A DNA stretch of 64,000 nucleotides from Roseiarcus fermentans (GTDB taxonomy: Bacteria; Pseudomonadota; Alphaproteobacteria; Rhizobiales; Beijerinckiaceae): assembly GCF_003315135.1 (NCBI RefSeq), contig NZ_QNRK01000002.1, positions 244,540 through 308,539 on the forward strand, read 5' to 3'. The notes under the pieces are model-generated. The model saw only the letters and a program-made list of their open reading frames with translations. It had not been told where the DNA came from and ran no database searches. Each line of letters begins with the position of its first letter. The stretch's first letter is position 1. Of the stretch, positions 17,657 to 25,547 are shown in pieces. Made by a program: the position numbers and the translations under genes.

Positions 17657-18050
17657 GTCGAATCTCCCAGTGAAATCAGCCGCCTCGAGCCGCCTGCGGC
17701 GGCGAACGGCGTTCGGTCCCGTCCAAAGGTCGGGTCAGGCGCCGCTCGTACGCGGCGTCGGCCCCGCCGCGCAATCTCTGCGTTGTGGCCGCCGCCCTCG
17801 CCCTTCAGCGGGCTGAGGATCGGCGCGCTCCTCTTCCGTGTAGCGTCGACCAATGATGAACCCAGACAACCGAACGCCGCGCCTTCGGAGAAGCCCGCGC
17901 GCTGCCAGCCCGCCCGGTCGCAGCGCCCCGGGTCGGGGTCGCGTTCCGGAACAGAGATTCTCATTTACGGTGTTTTCCAAGCCAAGCCAACTGTGGTAGA
18001 GACGCGGCCGCAGGGTTGTTATCAGCTGTTGCGGTGAACCATTGAACGTC
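17657..18050. other. Divergent promoter region between the NTase-phosphatase gene and hldE
   Basis: About 390 bases without a convincing frame. It must hold the promoters of the leftward nucleotidyltransferase-phosphatase/AGE pair and rightward hldE. No clear operator, repeat or terminator was seen. Confidence 0.4.
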
Positions 18051-19520
18051 ATGCAGGTTACAAACCCGTCCTGGGTATCGAGGTGGCGCGGATCCAGCGT
18101 GTTTGTCTTGGGCGACGTGATGCTCGACAAATTCGTGTACGGCCACGTCGATCGGATCTCGCCGGAAGCGCCGATTCCGATCCTCCATCGCCAGTCCGAG
18201 ACGGCGATGCTGGGCGGCGCGGCGAATGTCGCGAGAAACGTCGTCGCGCTGGGCGGCAAGGCCATTCTCGTCGGAGCGGTCGGCGACGACGCTGAGGGCG
18301 ACCTGATCGCAGGACCGCTCGTCGACGGCGACGGAATCGTCGGGCGCTTCGTTCGGGCGGCGGGCCATCCGACGACCACAAAGGTTCGCTACGTTTCGGG
18401 CGGCCACCAGCTCCTGCGGCTCGATATCGAGCGCCGGCTCCATCTCGGCCCGCACGACATCGACATGATCTGCGAGTGGCTGACGGAAGTCGCCGGCGAG
18501 ATTTCGGCGATCGTTCTCTCGGACTATACGAAGGGCGTGCTGATTCCCGTCCTCGTACGCCGAATCATCGACATCGCCCGCACGCACGGCATCCCCGTCG
18601 TGGTCGACACCAAGACCCGCGACGTCACGCGCTTCGCGGGAGCGACGGTCATGACTCCGAACGCCACGGAGGCGGCCATGATCACCGGCGTCGAGTGCGT
18701 GGACGATCATCACGCCGAAATCGCCGCGAAGATCCTGCACGAGCGGGCGAAAATCGACGCGGTGGTGCTCACGCGCGGCGCTGAGGGCATGACCATCTAT
18801 CACCCGACCGATCCGGAAGGATCCGTCGTGCACGTTCCTACCCATGCGCTGGAAGTGTTCGACGTGTCCGGAGCGGGCGACACGGTGGTGGCCGCGCTGG
18901 CGCTGGCGCTCTCCGTCGGCGCCTCGATCATGACGTCCGCCCGCATCGGAAACGCCGCCGCCGGAATCGCCGTCGGCAAGCGCGGGACGGCGGCGGTGCG
19001 GGCGCGCGAACTCGCGACGGCGCTCGGCGGCGGCTCCGAAGGCGACCCGAAAATCGTCGACGGCGAAGCCGCCCAGGAAATCGTCGCGGATTGGAGGGCC
19101 CATGGCCTCAAGGTGGGATTCACCAACGGCTGTTTCGATCTGCTTCACCCCGGGCACGTCGAGCTTCTGAAGCGCTCGCGGGCCGCCTGCGACCGCCTGG
19201 TCGTGGCGCTCAACACCGACGCCTCGGTTCGCAAGCTCAAAGGCGACTCGCGCCCCGTGCAGAACGAACACGCGCGCAGCGTGGTGATGGCGGCGGTCGA
19301 CAGCGTCGATCTCGTGACGCTCTTCGACGACGACACGCCGCTCGGCCTGATCGAGCTACTGCGGCCGGACTTCCTCATCAAGGGCGCGGACTATACGATC
19401 GAGACCGTGGTCGGCGCGGATCTGGTCGCGTCCTATGGCGGCCGCGTGCTGCTGGTGCCCATCGAACAGGGACACAGCACGACAGCGCTCATCGCCCGCG
19501 CCAACACGCGAGCCCGCTGA
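18051..19520 (+). CDS. hldE: Bifunctional heptose 7-phosphate kinase / heptose 1-phosphate adenylyltransferase HldE
   Basis: HldE phosphorylates D-glycero-beta-manno-heptose 7-phosphate and then adenylylates the product of GmhB, giving ADP-heptose for LPS core. The N-terminal PfkB kinase domain shows VFVLGDVMLDKFVYG, MLGGAANVARNV and DVSGAGDTVVAALA. The C-terminal cytidylyltransferase-like domain shows FTNGCFDLLHPGH and a KGADYT block. ATG 18051 is preferred because MQVTNPSW aligns with other HldE starts; TTG 18042 is in frame. The GmhB-like gene that would act between its two steps is divergently encoded next door; gmhA and hldD are not in the window. Confidence 0.94.
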   Translation: MQVTNPSWVSRWRGSSVFVLGDVMLDKFVYGHVDRISPEAPIPILHRQSETAMLGGAANVARNVVALGGKAILVGAVGDDAEGDLIAGPLVDGDGIVGRFVRAAGHPTTTKVRYVSGGHQLLRLDIERRLHLGPHDIDMICEWLTEVAGEISAIVLSDYTKGVLIPVLVRRIIDIARTHGIPVVVDTKTRDVTRFAGATVMTPNATEAAMITGVECVDDHHAEIAAKILHERAKIDAVVLTRGAEGMTIYHPTDPEGSVVHVPTHALEVFDVSGAGDTVVAALALALSVGASIMTSARIGNAAAGIAVGKRGTAAVRARELATALGGGSEGDPKIVDGEAAQEIVADWRAHGLKVGFTNGCFDLLHPGHVELLKRSRAACDRLVVALNTDASVRKLKGDSRPVQNEHARSVVMAAVDSVDLVTLFDDDTPLGLIELLRPDFLIKGADYTIETVVGADLVASYGGRVLLVPIEQGHSTTALIARANTRAR

Positions 19521-19531
19521 GCGGGGTATCC

Positions 19532-20788
19532 TCACCCGAGGCCCGTCCGTCGCTCGTCGGTCGGTGCGCCGCCCGACCCCGCGATCGCGGCGCTGTAACC
19601 GTCGCTGTCGGCGAGCCGATAGCCCGCCGCCACGACGGCGGCGCCGAACAAGCGCTCGGTCGCATGCTCGAGCCCGCCGTCGAGGAGGCCCTTCTCTTCC
19701 GGAAACTCAGCCGAAAGGGCCAGCGACCTCAGCGGCGCGAGCGCTTCCGGACGCACCCAGAACATGGTCCCGCCGAAGAAATCGAGACGGAAGCGGTCCC
19801 TCGGCACGCCCATTCTCTCCGCCAGCTCCAGCACCCGCTCCCTGTTGGTCGACCAGGACAGCGCCTCGGAATAGGTCCGGCTCGGCAACCGGAAGGCCCC
19901 CGGGCCCACCATGCCGATCGACGGGTCCCGCTCGAACAGGTCGAGAATCGATTGCGCGAGCCCGGGGGCGGCGAGCAGATCGAACAACAGCCGCCGCCGC
20001 CAGAGCGAGCCCATGTAGGACTTGCGCCCGCCGTCGGTGGATTTCTTGCCGTGGAGCTTGCAAACGTATCGGTAGCGGTCGAGCCTGCCGCGCTCGAGCA
20101 GCGTCAGGAACGGGCGCACGTCCCGGCCGCGATTGTCCATCACCTCGATCTCGGCGCGCGGGAACTCGCGGCGGATCGACTCGACGAGCCGTTCGCGCCC
20201 CGGCGTTGTGGTGACGATCAGGTCGAACGGAACGGAGAGGCGCCGCAGGACCCCGCCGATATCGCCCCATGTCTCCTCGTAATAGAGATGAACGACGATC
20301 GCGAGCGGATTGCCGACGGTCGGCCCGCCCCGGGCGCCCCGCGGCGCCGTCTCGTCGTCCCAGCCGTCGAGGAGTTCCGGATGAGCCGCGATCAGGTCGC
20401 CGTCGAGCGAAACGCCGATGTTGAACATGTGTTGATTGAAGGTGGTGAAGCGCTTGCGTTCGGGCTTCGGGCCGTAGCAGAACACCGAAAAATCCGGAAA
20501 GACGAGGGATTTCTTTTTCTTGAACAGCAGGGCGAGGCGCAGGCGCGCCCAGAGCGAGGTCAACGCGTCCAGCCGCTCGACCGAAAAATCCGCGGTCTCG
20601 ATGACGAGGCCGCCGGCGCCTGCGGGAAGGGCGAAGTAACCGAGGCCGATCGAATAGGGCAGCAGCAGGTTCCGGGCCTCGTTGCGGCCCTCGACTCGAA
20701 GCTGCGCGATGTGGTCGTGCGCCTGCGGCTCGAGCGGACGCAGCCGGTACGCGCGCCGGAAGAACGATCGAAAACGGCTCATCGACAT
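19532..20788 (-). CDS. RgpF-like rhamnan synthesis F family protein
   Basis: The 418-residue protein matches the RgpF superfamily: AIVVHLYYEETWGDI, DLIVTTTP, VMDNRGRDVRPFL, YVCKLHGKKS, MVGPGAF and FFGGTMFWVRPEAL. These domains are found in rhamnan and O-antigen assembly proteins and are thought to be glycosyltransferases with the GRD and FxGGTMFW motifs at the active site. The gene converges on hldE (11 bases between stops) and sits at the edge of the glycan region. Donor sugar is unknown. Confidence 0.8.
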   Translation of the reverse strand: MSMSRFRSFFRRAYRLRPLEPQAHDHIAQLRVEGRNEARNLLLPYSIGLGYFALPAGAGGLVIETADFSVERLDALTSLWARLRLALLFKKKKSLVFPDFSVFCYGPKPERKRFTTFNQHMFNIGVSLDGDLIAAHPELLDGWDDETAPRGARGGPTVGNPLAIVVHLYYEETWGDIGGVLRRLSVPFDLIVTTTPGRERLVESIRREFPRAEIEVMDNRGRDVRPFLTLLERGRLDRYRYVCKLHGKKSTDGGRKSYMGSLWRRRLLFDLLAAPGLAQSILDLFERDPSIGMVGPGAFRLPSRTYSEALSWSTNRERVLELAERMGVPRDRFRLDFFGGTMFWVRPEALAPLRSLALSAEFPEEKGLLDGGLEHATERLFGAAVVAAGYRLADSDGYSAAIAGSGGAPTDERRTGLG

Positions 20789-20891
20789 GCTGCTTCCCTA
20801 GCCGGGCCTTCCCGGCGCATCAACCTTGTCTCCGCGCTTGACCCGGTTGCGGAGGCCGCATAGCCAAGGCCGCCTTCCGATGGAGCGACCG

Positions 20892-22409
20892 ATGACCGCC
20901 GCCGCGCCGAACATCCTCCTCGTCATGGCCGACCAGATGGCGCCGGCGTTCCTGCCGTTCCATGGCGACGGCGTCACGCGCGCCCCGCACATGAGCGCGC
21001 TCGCCCGCGACGGCGTCGTGTTCGACGGCGCCTATTGCGCGAGCCCGCTCTGTTCGCCGTCGCGGGCGTCTTTCATGACCGGCCTCCTGCCCTCGCGCAC
21101 CCGGGTCTACGACAACGCCGCCGAGTTCGCGTCCGACATCCCGACCTTCGCCCATTGTCTCAGGCTCCGCGGCTACCGGACGATCCTCGCCGGCAAGATG
21201 CACTTCTGCGGACCCGATCAGTTGCACGGGTTCGAGGCGCGGCTGACCACCGACATCTATCCCGCCGATTACGGCTGGACGCCCGACTGGGACCGTCCCG
21301 ACGCGCGGCCGAGCTGGTATCACAACATGAGCTCGGTCGCCGAGGCCGGCGTGTGCGTGCGCACCAATCAGCTCGACTTCGACGACGAGGTCGCCTTCGC
21401 CTCGGAGCGGGCAATCTACGATATCGCGCGGGCGAAGGACCGGCGGCCGTTTCTGCTGGTCGCCTCCTTCACCCATCCGCACGACCCGTTCGCCGTGCCG
21501 CAGCGCTATTGGGATTTGCACCGCGACGAAGACATCGCCCTGCCGGACCCGACCGCGGCGGCCCTCGATCCGCACGCGCGCCGCTTGCGTCATGTCTGCG
21601 CCATGGACGCCGAGCCGGTGACGGAGGCCCAGGTTCGCGCCGCCCGGCGCGCCTACCTCGGCGCGATCGCTTACGTCGACGATCACGTCGGCCGGCTGAC
21701 GGCCGCGCTGCGAGCGGCCGGGATGGCCGAGAACACGATCGTCGTCCTGACCAGCGATCACGGGGAAATGCTGGGCGAGCGCGGGCTCTGGTACAAGATG
21801 AACTTCTTCGAGGGCGCGGCGCGCGTGCCGCTGGTCATGGCCGCCCCCGGCCGCTTCGCGCCGCGGCGCGTCGCCGCCGCCGTCTCGCTCGTCGACCTTT
21901 TGCCCACGCTCGTCGACCTCTCGGGCGGCGACGCAGCCGCGCTCGCGGACCGAATCGATGGCCGCAGCCTGACGCCGCATTGCGCCGGCCGCGCCGGCCA
22001 TGACGAGGCGATCGGCGAGTACCTGGCCGAAGGCGCGATCGCGCCGATCGTGATGATCCGCCGCGGCCGGTTGAAGTTCATTCACTCGCCGCCCGATCCC
22101 GACCAGCTCTACGACCTCGGCGCCGATCCCGGCGAGCGCGACAACCTCGCCGCCGCATCCGCCCACGCCAAGACCGTCGCCGCCTTCCGGGAGGAGGTTT
22201 CCCGCCGCTGGCGGCTCGACGCGCTCGACGCCGAGGTGCGGGCGAGCCAGCGCCGGCGCCGTCTCGTCGACGCCGCGCTCGCGACCGGCGCCGTCCGGGC
22301 GTGGGATTTCCAGCCGTTCCGCGACGCGTCGCGCGCCTACATCCGCAACGGCGTCGACCTCGACGATCTCGAAGCGATGGCCCGGTTCCCCCGCGTCGCG
22401 CGGCCGTAA
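20892..22409 (+). CDS. betC: Choline-sulfatase
   Basis: A 505-residue sulfatase that would release choline and sulfate from choline-O-sulfate. The formylglycine motif is CSPSR (Cys54) in PLCSPSRASFMTG, with metal-site NILLVMADQ at the start, AGKMHFCGPDQLHGFE and TSDHGEMLGERGLWYKMNFFEG, all typical of BetC. The C-terminal WDFQP...YIRN tail is also typical of the BetC family. The ATG at 20892 is chosen because GGAG (20882-20885) lies six bases upstream. No betA, betB or betI is nearby, so choline would be oxidised by genes elsewhere. Confidence 0.88.
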   Translation: MTAAAPNILLVMADQMAPAFLPFHGDGVTRAPHMSALARDGVVFDGAYCASPLCSPSRASFMTGLLPSRTRVYDNAAEFASDIPTFAHCLRLRGYRTILAGKMHFCGPDQLHGFEARLTTDIYPADYGWTPDWDRPDARPSWYHNMSSVAEAGVCVRTNQLDFDDEVAFASERAIYDIARAKDRRPFLLVASFTHPHDPFAVPQRYWDLHRDEDIALPDPTAAALDPHARRLRHVCAMDAEPVTEAQVRAARRAYLGAIAYVDDHVGRLTAALRAAGMAENTIVVLTSDHGEMLGERGLWYKMNFFEGAARVPLVMAAPGRFAPRRVAAAVSLVDLLPTLVDLSGGDAAALADRIDGRSLTPHCAGRAGHDEAIGEYLAEGAIAPIVMIRRGRLKFIHSPPDPDQLYDLGADPGERDNLAAASAHAKTVAAFREEVSRRWRLDALDAEVRASQRRRRLVDAALATGAVRAWDFQPFRDASRAYIRNGVDLDDLEAMARFPRVARP

Positions 22410-22442
22410 GGGCGTCGCCTTCGAGCCGCGCGCCCCGCGAGC

Positions 22443-22459
22443 GGCGGCGTCCCGCCGCC
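22443..22459. repeat. REP-like hairpin, GGCGGCGTCnCGCCGCC family
   Basis: A 17-base hairpin (GGCGGC, five-base centre, GCCGCC) between betC and the EamA gene. The same core occurs at 40695, 52027 and 52139, the last two within longer repeated units. Downstream GGACGCGCG also matches the flank of those copies. Confidence 0.55.
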
Positions 22460-22565
22460 GGACGCGCGACCACGGGAGGCGCCGCAGCCCGCGCAGGAAT
22501 CGGGCGGACGCGGCGCGGGCAATGGGGGTAGAAGCGCCGAATCGAAAAGAATCGTCAGGATTGCC

Positions 22566-23546
22566 ATGGGCGCGGCCCCTCAACGTCCGATGACCGCGCG
22601 CGAATGGGGCCTGCTCGCCTTGCTTTCGGCGCTCTGGGGCGGGTCGTTCCTGTTCGTCGGCGTCGCGGTGAAGGAACTGCCGCCGCTCACGCTCGTGGCC
22701 TTGCGGGTCGGGCTGGCTGCGGCCCTGCTCTGGGCGCTCGCGCCGATGCTCGGGATCGGGCCGCCCCGCAGCGTCGCGGCGGCGTCGGCGCTGCTGGTTC
22801 TCGGCTTCGTCAACAACGCCCTGCCCTTCTCGCTGATCGCCTGGGGCCAGACCCATCTGCCGAGCGGCCTCGCCTCGATTTTGAACGCGGCGACGCCGCT
22901 GTTCACCGTGGTCGCGGCCCACTTCCTGACCAGCAACGAAAAACTCAGCGGCCTCAAGCTCGTGGGCGCGCTGCTCGGCTTCGCGGGCGTCGCCGCCCTC
23001 GTCGGCCCGAACCTGCTCGCCGGCGCCGGCGTCGACCTTTGGGCCGAACTCGCCGTGCTCGCCGCTGCGCTGAGCTATGCGCTCGGGGCGATTTTCGCCC
23101 GGCGCATGCCCGGTCTCGGCCTGAAGCCGATCGACGTCGCTGCCGGACAGGCGACCGCCGCGGCGCTGTGGCTCGCGCCCTGCGCCCTCGTCTGGAACCG
23201 CCCATGGACCCTGCCCATGCCGGGCGCGGCGACCATCGCTTCGGTGCTGGCGATCGCGTCGCTGTCGACCGCGCTCGCCTACATCGTCTATTTCCGCATC
23301 CTGGCCGGGGCGGGCGCGACCAACGTGCAACTGGCGACGCTGCTGATCCCGGCCGTGTCGGTCGCGCTCGGCGCGCTGATCCTGGGCGAGCGCCTGGCGG
23401 CGCGGCAATTCCTCGGCTACGCCCTGATCGCGGCCGGCCTCGCCTTCATCGACGGCCGGCTGCCGGCGAAGCTGTTGCGCTTCAGGGACCGGCCCGATCG
23501 TCGGGCCGCCGATTCGCGACTCCCCACGCGCCGGATTCCGCGCTAA
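22566..23546 (+). CDS. EamA/DMT-family transporter
   Basis: A 326-residue inner-membrane protein made of two EamA repeats with about ten hydrophobic helices. Signatures are LLALLSALWGGSFLFVGVAVKELPP near the N-terminus, the Pro-rich PFSLIAWGQTHLPSGLASILNAATPLFT block, and the C-terminal LLIPAVSVALGALILGERL. The family exports amino acids and metabolites; substrate is unknown. It follows betC by about 155 bases in the same direction. Confidence 0.85.
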   Translation: MGAAPQRPMTAREWGLLALLSALWGGSFLFVGVAVKELPPLTLVALRVGLAAALLWALAPMLGIGPPRSVAAASALLVLGFVNNALPFSLIAWGQTHLPSGLASILNAATPLFTVVAAHFLTSNEKLSGLKLVGALLGFAGVAALVGPNLLAGAGVDLWAELAVLAAALSYALGAIFARRMPGLGLKPIDVAAGQATAAALWLAPCALVWNRPWTLPMPGAATIASVLAIASLSTALAYIVYFRILAGAGATNVQLATLLIPAVSVALGALILGERLAARQFLGYALIAAGLAFIDGRLPAKLLRFRDRPDRRAADSRLPTRRIPR

Positions 23547-23570
23547 CGTCGAGCGCGAAAGGGCCGGCCA

Positions 23571-23825
23571 ATGGCGATGGAGACCAGAACACCGGGCGAC
23601 GTGGCGCGGCGCTCGGCCAGCCGGCGCGAGGCGCGCGTCGCCGCGATCGACAGCGCGTGGCGGCGCGAGACCTTTCGGCTGCCGCGGGCGGAGGCGCGCG
23701 CCAAGGCGCGCGAATGGTTCGAGCGCTTCCCCAAGGCTGCCTACATGACCGAGATCGAATCGTGGCGGGAACTCGCCGACGACGAGATCGAATTCGTCAT
23801 GCGCCGCCTGCCGACCGCCGACTGA
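23571..23825 (+). CDS. Small charged hypothetical protein
   Basis: An 84-residue product rich in Arg and Glu with no membrane segment or signal peptide. The middle and end read RAKAREWFERFPKAAYMTEIESWRELADDEIEFVMRRL, the kind of short alpha-helical protein seen as a conserved unknown in Hyphomicrobiales. It begins 24 bases after the EamA gene stop and may be co-transcribed. An AGGGCCGGCCA stretch precedes the ATG. No function is proposed. Confidence 0.55.
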   Translation: MAMETRTPGDVARRSASRREARVAAIDSAWRRETFRLPRAEARAKAREWFERFPKAAYMTEIESWRELADDEIEFVMRRLPTAD

Positions 23826-24199
23826 TCCGCCGCGCGGGAGGCGCGGGAAAGCCGTCGTTGCGCGGCCGGCGGGCGCGCCAGCCCCTCCGCCGGCTCGTGG
23901 ACGGCGCCGATACTCACGTTTAACACCGTCTTAACCATCAAGAGACGGCGTACCGGCGCTGATTAACCGTGATCGTCTCCGAGTAATGAACCATTAGCAA
24001 TAGAAACGCAAAGACTTCATTTCCATTTCCATATGAATACGTTTGCCACGGCGCTGCGGCTGAACTCCCTTGGAAAAGTTAGCCAAATCCGAGCGGGCCG
24101 TTACAGGAATCGTTATCCCTAATGCTTACCGTTGGAGCACGACCGGGAACGGTGTCAGCCGACCGGCGGGGATGTTTCTTGGTGTTCGAGGAGACCACA
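23826..24199. other. Long upstream region of the porin gene
   Basis: About 374 bases without a gene. It turns AT-rich after 23915 and holds a full CtrA-type box at 23920-23935, a further TTAACC half-site at 23963-23968, and a long stretch up to the porin ribosome site GAGGAG (24188-24193). The length suggests a long 5' leader. Confidence 0.5.
23920..23935 (+). promoter_or_regulatory. CtrA-type binding box upstream of the porin gene
   Basis: The sequence TTAA, seven bases, TTAAC matches the alphaproteobacterial CtrA consensus exactly. A TTAACC half-site follows 28 bases downstream. Located about 265 bases before the porin ATG in an otherwise GC-rich genome. Cell-cycle control of the porin is an inference. 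Confidence 0.6.
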
Positions 24200-24856
24200 A
24201 TGACCAGAGTCCTGATCGGCGCGCTGCTCGCCGGAGTGGCGAGCGCCGCGCTCGCGGCCGATCTTCCGCCGCGTCAGCCCTACAATTACTCGGCCCCGGT
24301 CTACGCGCCGGCGTTCACCTGGACCGGCGTCTATTTCGGCGTCAACGGCGGCGGCGGCTGGGGCGCCACCAGCAACGGCTCGTTCGGCAACCTGTCGGGC
24401 TGGACGTTCGGCGGCACGGTGGGCGCCAACTATCAGATCAACCAGTTCGTGATCGGCGCCGAAGGCGACTGGGACTGGGCCAACGTCGGCCACACCCAGT
24501 ATTTCACCTTCAGCTCCAACCAGATGAACGTCAACCAGACGCTGACGCTGAGAGCCCGCGCCGGCTTCGCCATGGACCGCGCGCTGCTCTACGTCACCGG
24601 CGGCTACGCCGGCGTCAACGCCAACGCCAGCTTCTCGACCCCGCTCGCCGGCTGGGGCGGCTCGCAGAGCCAGTGGATCAGCGGCGGCGCGATCGGCGCC
24701 GGCGTCGAATACGCCTTCACCAACAACATCACCGCCAAGGCCGAATACCTCTACCTGCCGCTGTCGAGCACCACTTTCTTCGGCTCGGCCCTGTATTCGA
24801 CCCGCGCGCCGGTCGACCTGAGCCTGCTGCGCGCCGGTCTGAACTACAAGTTCTGA
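24200..24856 (+). CDS. Omp25/Omp31-type outer membrane beta-barrel protein
   Basis: A 218-residue precursor with a Sec signal peptide (about residues 1-19, ending ASAALA before ADLPPR). The mature part is an eight-stranded barrel of the alphaproteobacterial Omp25/Omp31 family: FTWTGVYFGVNGGGGWG, FVIGAEGDWDWANV, LRARAGFAMDRALLYVTGGYAG, EYAFTNNITAKAEYLYLPL and a terminal LLRAGLNYKF with the aromatic last residue needed for barrel assembly. The ATG at 24200 follows GAGGAG by six bases; a longer frame upstream lacks a signal peptide at its start. Long leader and CtrA box upstream suggest tight control. Confidence 0.9.
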   Translation: MTRVLIGALLAGVASAALAADLPPRQPYNYSAPVYAPAFTWTGVYFGVNGGGGWGATSNGSFGNLSGWTFGGTVGANYQINQFVIGAEGDWDWANVGHTQYFTFSSNQMNVNQTLTLRARAGFAMDRALLYVTGGYAGVNANASFSTPLAGWGGSQSQWISGGAIGAGVEYAFTNNITAKAEYLYLPLSSTTFFGSALYSTRAPVDLSLLRAGLNYKF

Positions 24857-24945
24857 CCCGCCACCGGCCCGGCGCCGCGGCGTCGGGCCGTTGGCCCGCT
24901 CGCCGCCGGCCGCCCTCCCGGCCTCAGCCTGCTCCGGTCGGCGCC

Positions 24946-25434
24946 TCACGAGCGGGCCGCCTCCTCCCCCATCGCCAGCATCGGCGCGCGGCTGAGGTCG
25001 TTGCAGCCGTCCACCGCCTTCGCCAGGAGGCGCATGAACTCGGCCGCTTCGCCTGTGTCGAGCCCGCTCAGCATGACGCGCTGCGCCCGTTGAACCGCAG
25101 GCTCTATGCGCGCGACCAGGTCCGCCCCCTCGGCGGTGATCTCCAGCGCCCGCGCCCGCCGGTCCGACGGATGCGCGCGCCGGCTCACGAATCCCCGTTG
25201 CGCCAGCCGGTCGACCACGCCGCCGATCGTCGTGCGATCGAAGGCGATCAGCCCGGCGAGCGTCGCCTGATCGACGCCGGGGTGCGCGACGAGCGCCGTC
25301 AGAACCGAATATTGCACTGGGGTGAGGTCGAAACCCGCCGCCGCGACCTCGGCGTGAAAAACCGCGACGGCGATCTGCTGGAAGCGTCGCGCCAGGAAGC
25401 CCGGTTTTTGGGTCGGTCCGATGGTGTGATTCAT
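24946..25434 (-). CDS. MarR-family regulator, probably controlling the adjacent hydroxybenzoate monooxygenase
   Basis: A 162-residue winged helix-turn-helix repressor: LTPVQYSVLTALVAHPGVDQATLA, then the recognition helix FDRTTIGGVVDRLAQRGFV and the wing RRAHPSDRRARALEITAEG. MarR members sense aromatic ligands. It is divergent from a 3-hydroxybenzoate 4-monooxygenase gene with a palindromic operator between them, just as MobR controls mobA in Comamonas. The ATG at 25434 (MNHTIG) is chosen over the upstream 25473 because GAGGGAA lies seven bases before it. Confidence 0.85.
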   Translation of the reverse strand: MNHTIGPTQKPGFLARRFQQIAVAVFHAEVAAAGFDLTPVQYSVLTALVAHPGVDQATLAGLIAFDRTTIGGVVDRLAQRGFVSRRAHPSDRRARALEITAEGADLVARIEPAVQRAQRVMLSGLDTGEAAEFMRLLAKAVDGCNDLSRAPMLAMGEEAARS

Positions 25435-25467
25435 CCCGTTCCCTCGCCACGTTCTCCGACAGTTTGA

Positions 25468-25492
25468 CAGCATACTGATTATAAGTATACTG
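25468..25492. promoter_or_regulatory. MarR-type operator palindrome
   Basis: Left arm CAGCATACT (25468-25476) and right arm AGTATACTG (25484-25492) are inverted repeats with one mismatch, separated by seven AT-rich bases. It lies in the 113-base gap between the divergent regulator and monooxygenase genes, where a dimeric MarR protein would block both promoters. Confidence 0.7.
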
Positions 25493-25547
25493 CCTATATG
25501 CCGGCGCCAAGGCCGGTCGAGACTCGCCGCCCAGGAAGGACACGCCC

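Noticed and set aside
20820..23408. Long minus-strand frame opposite the choline sulfatase and EamA genes
   Set aside because: No motif or membrane segments; a shadow of two well-supported plus-strand genes.
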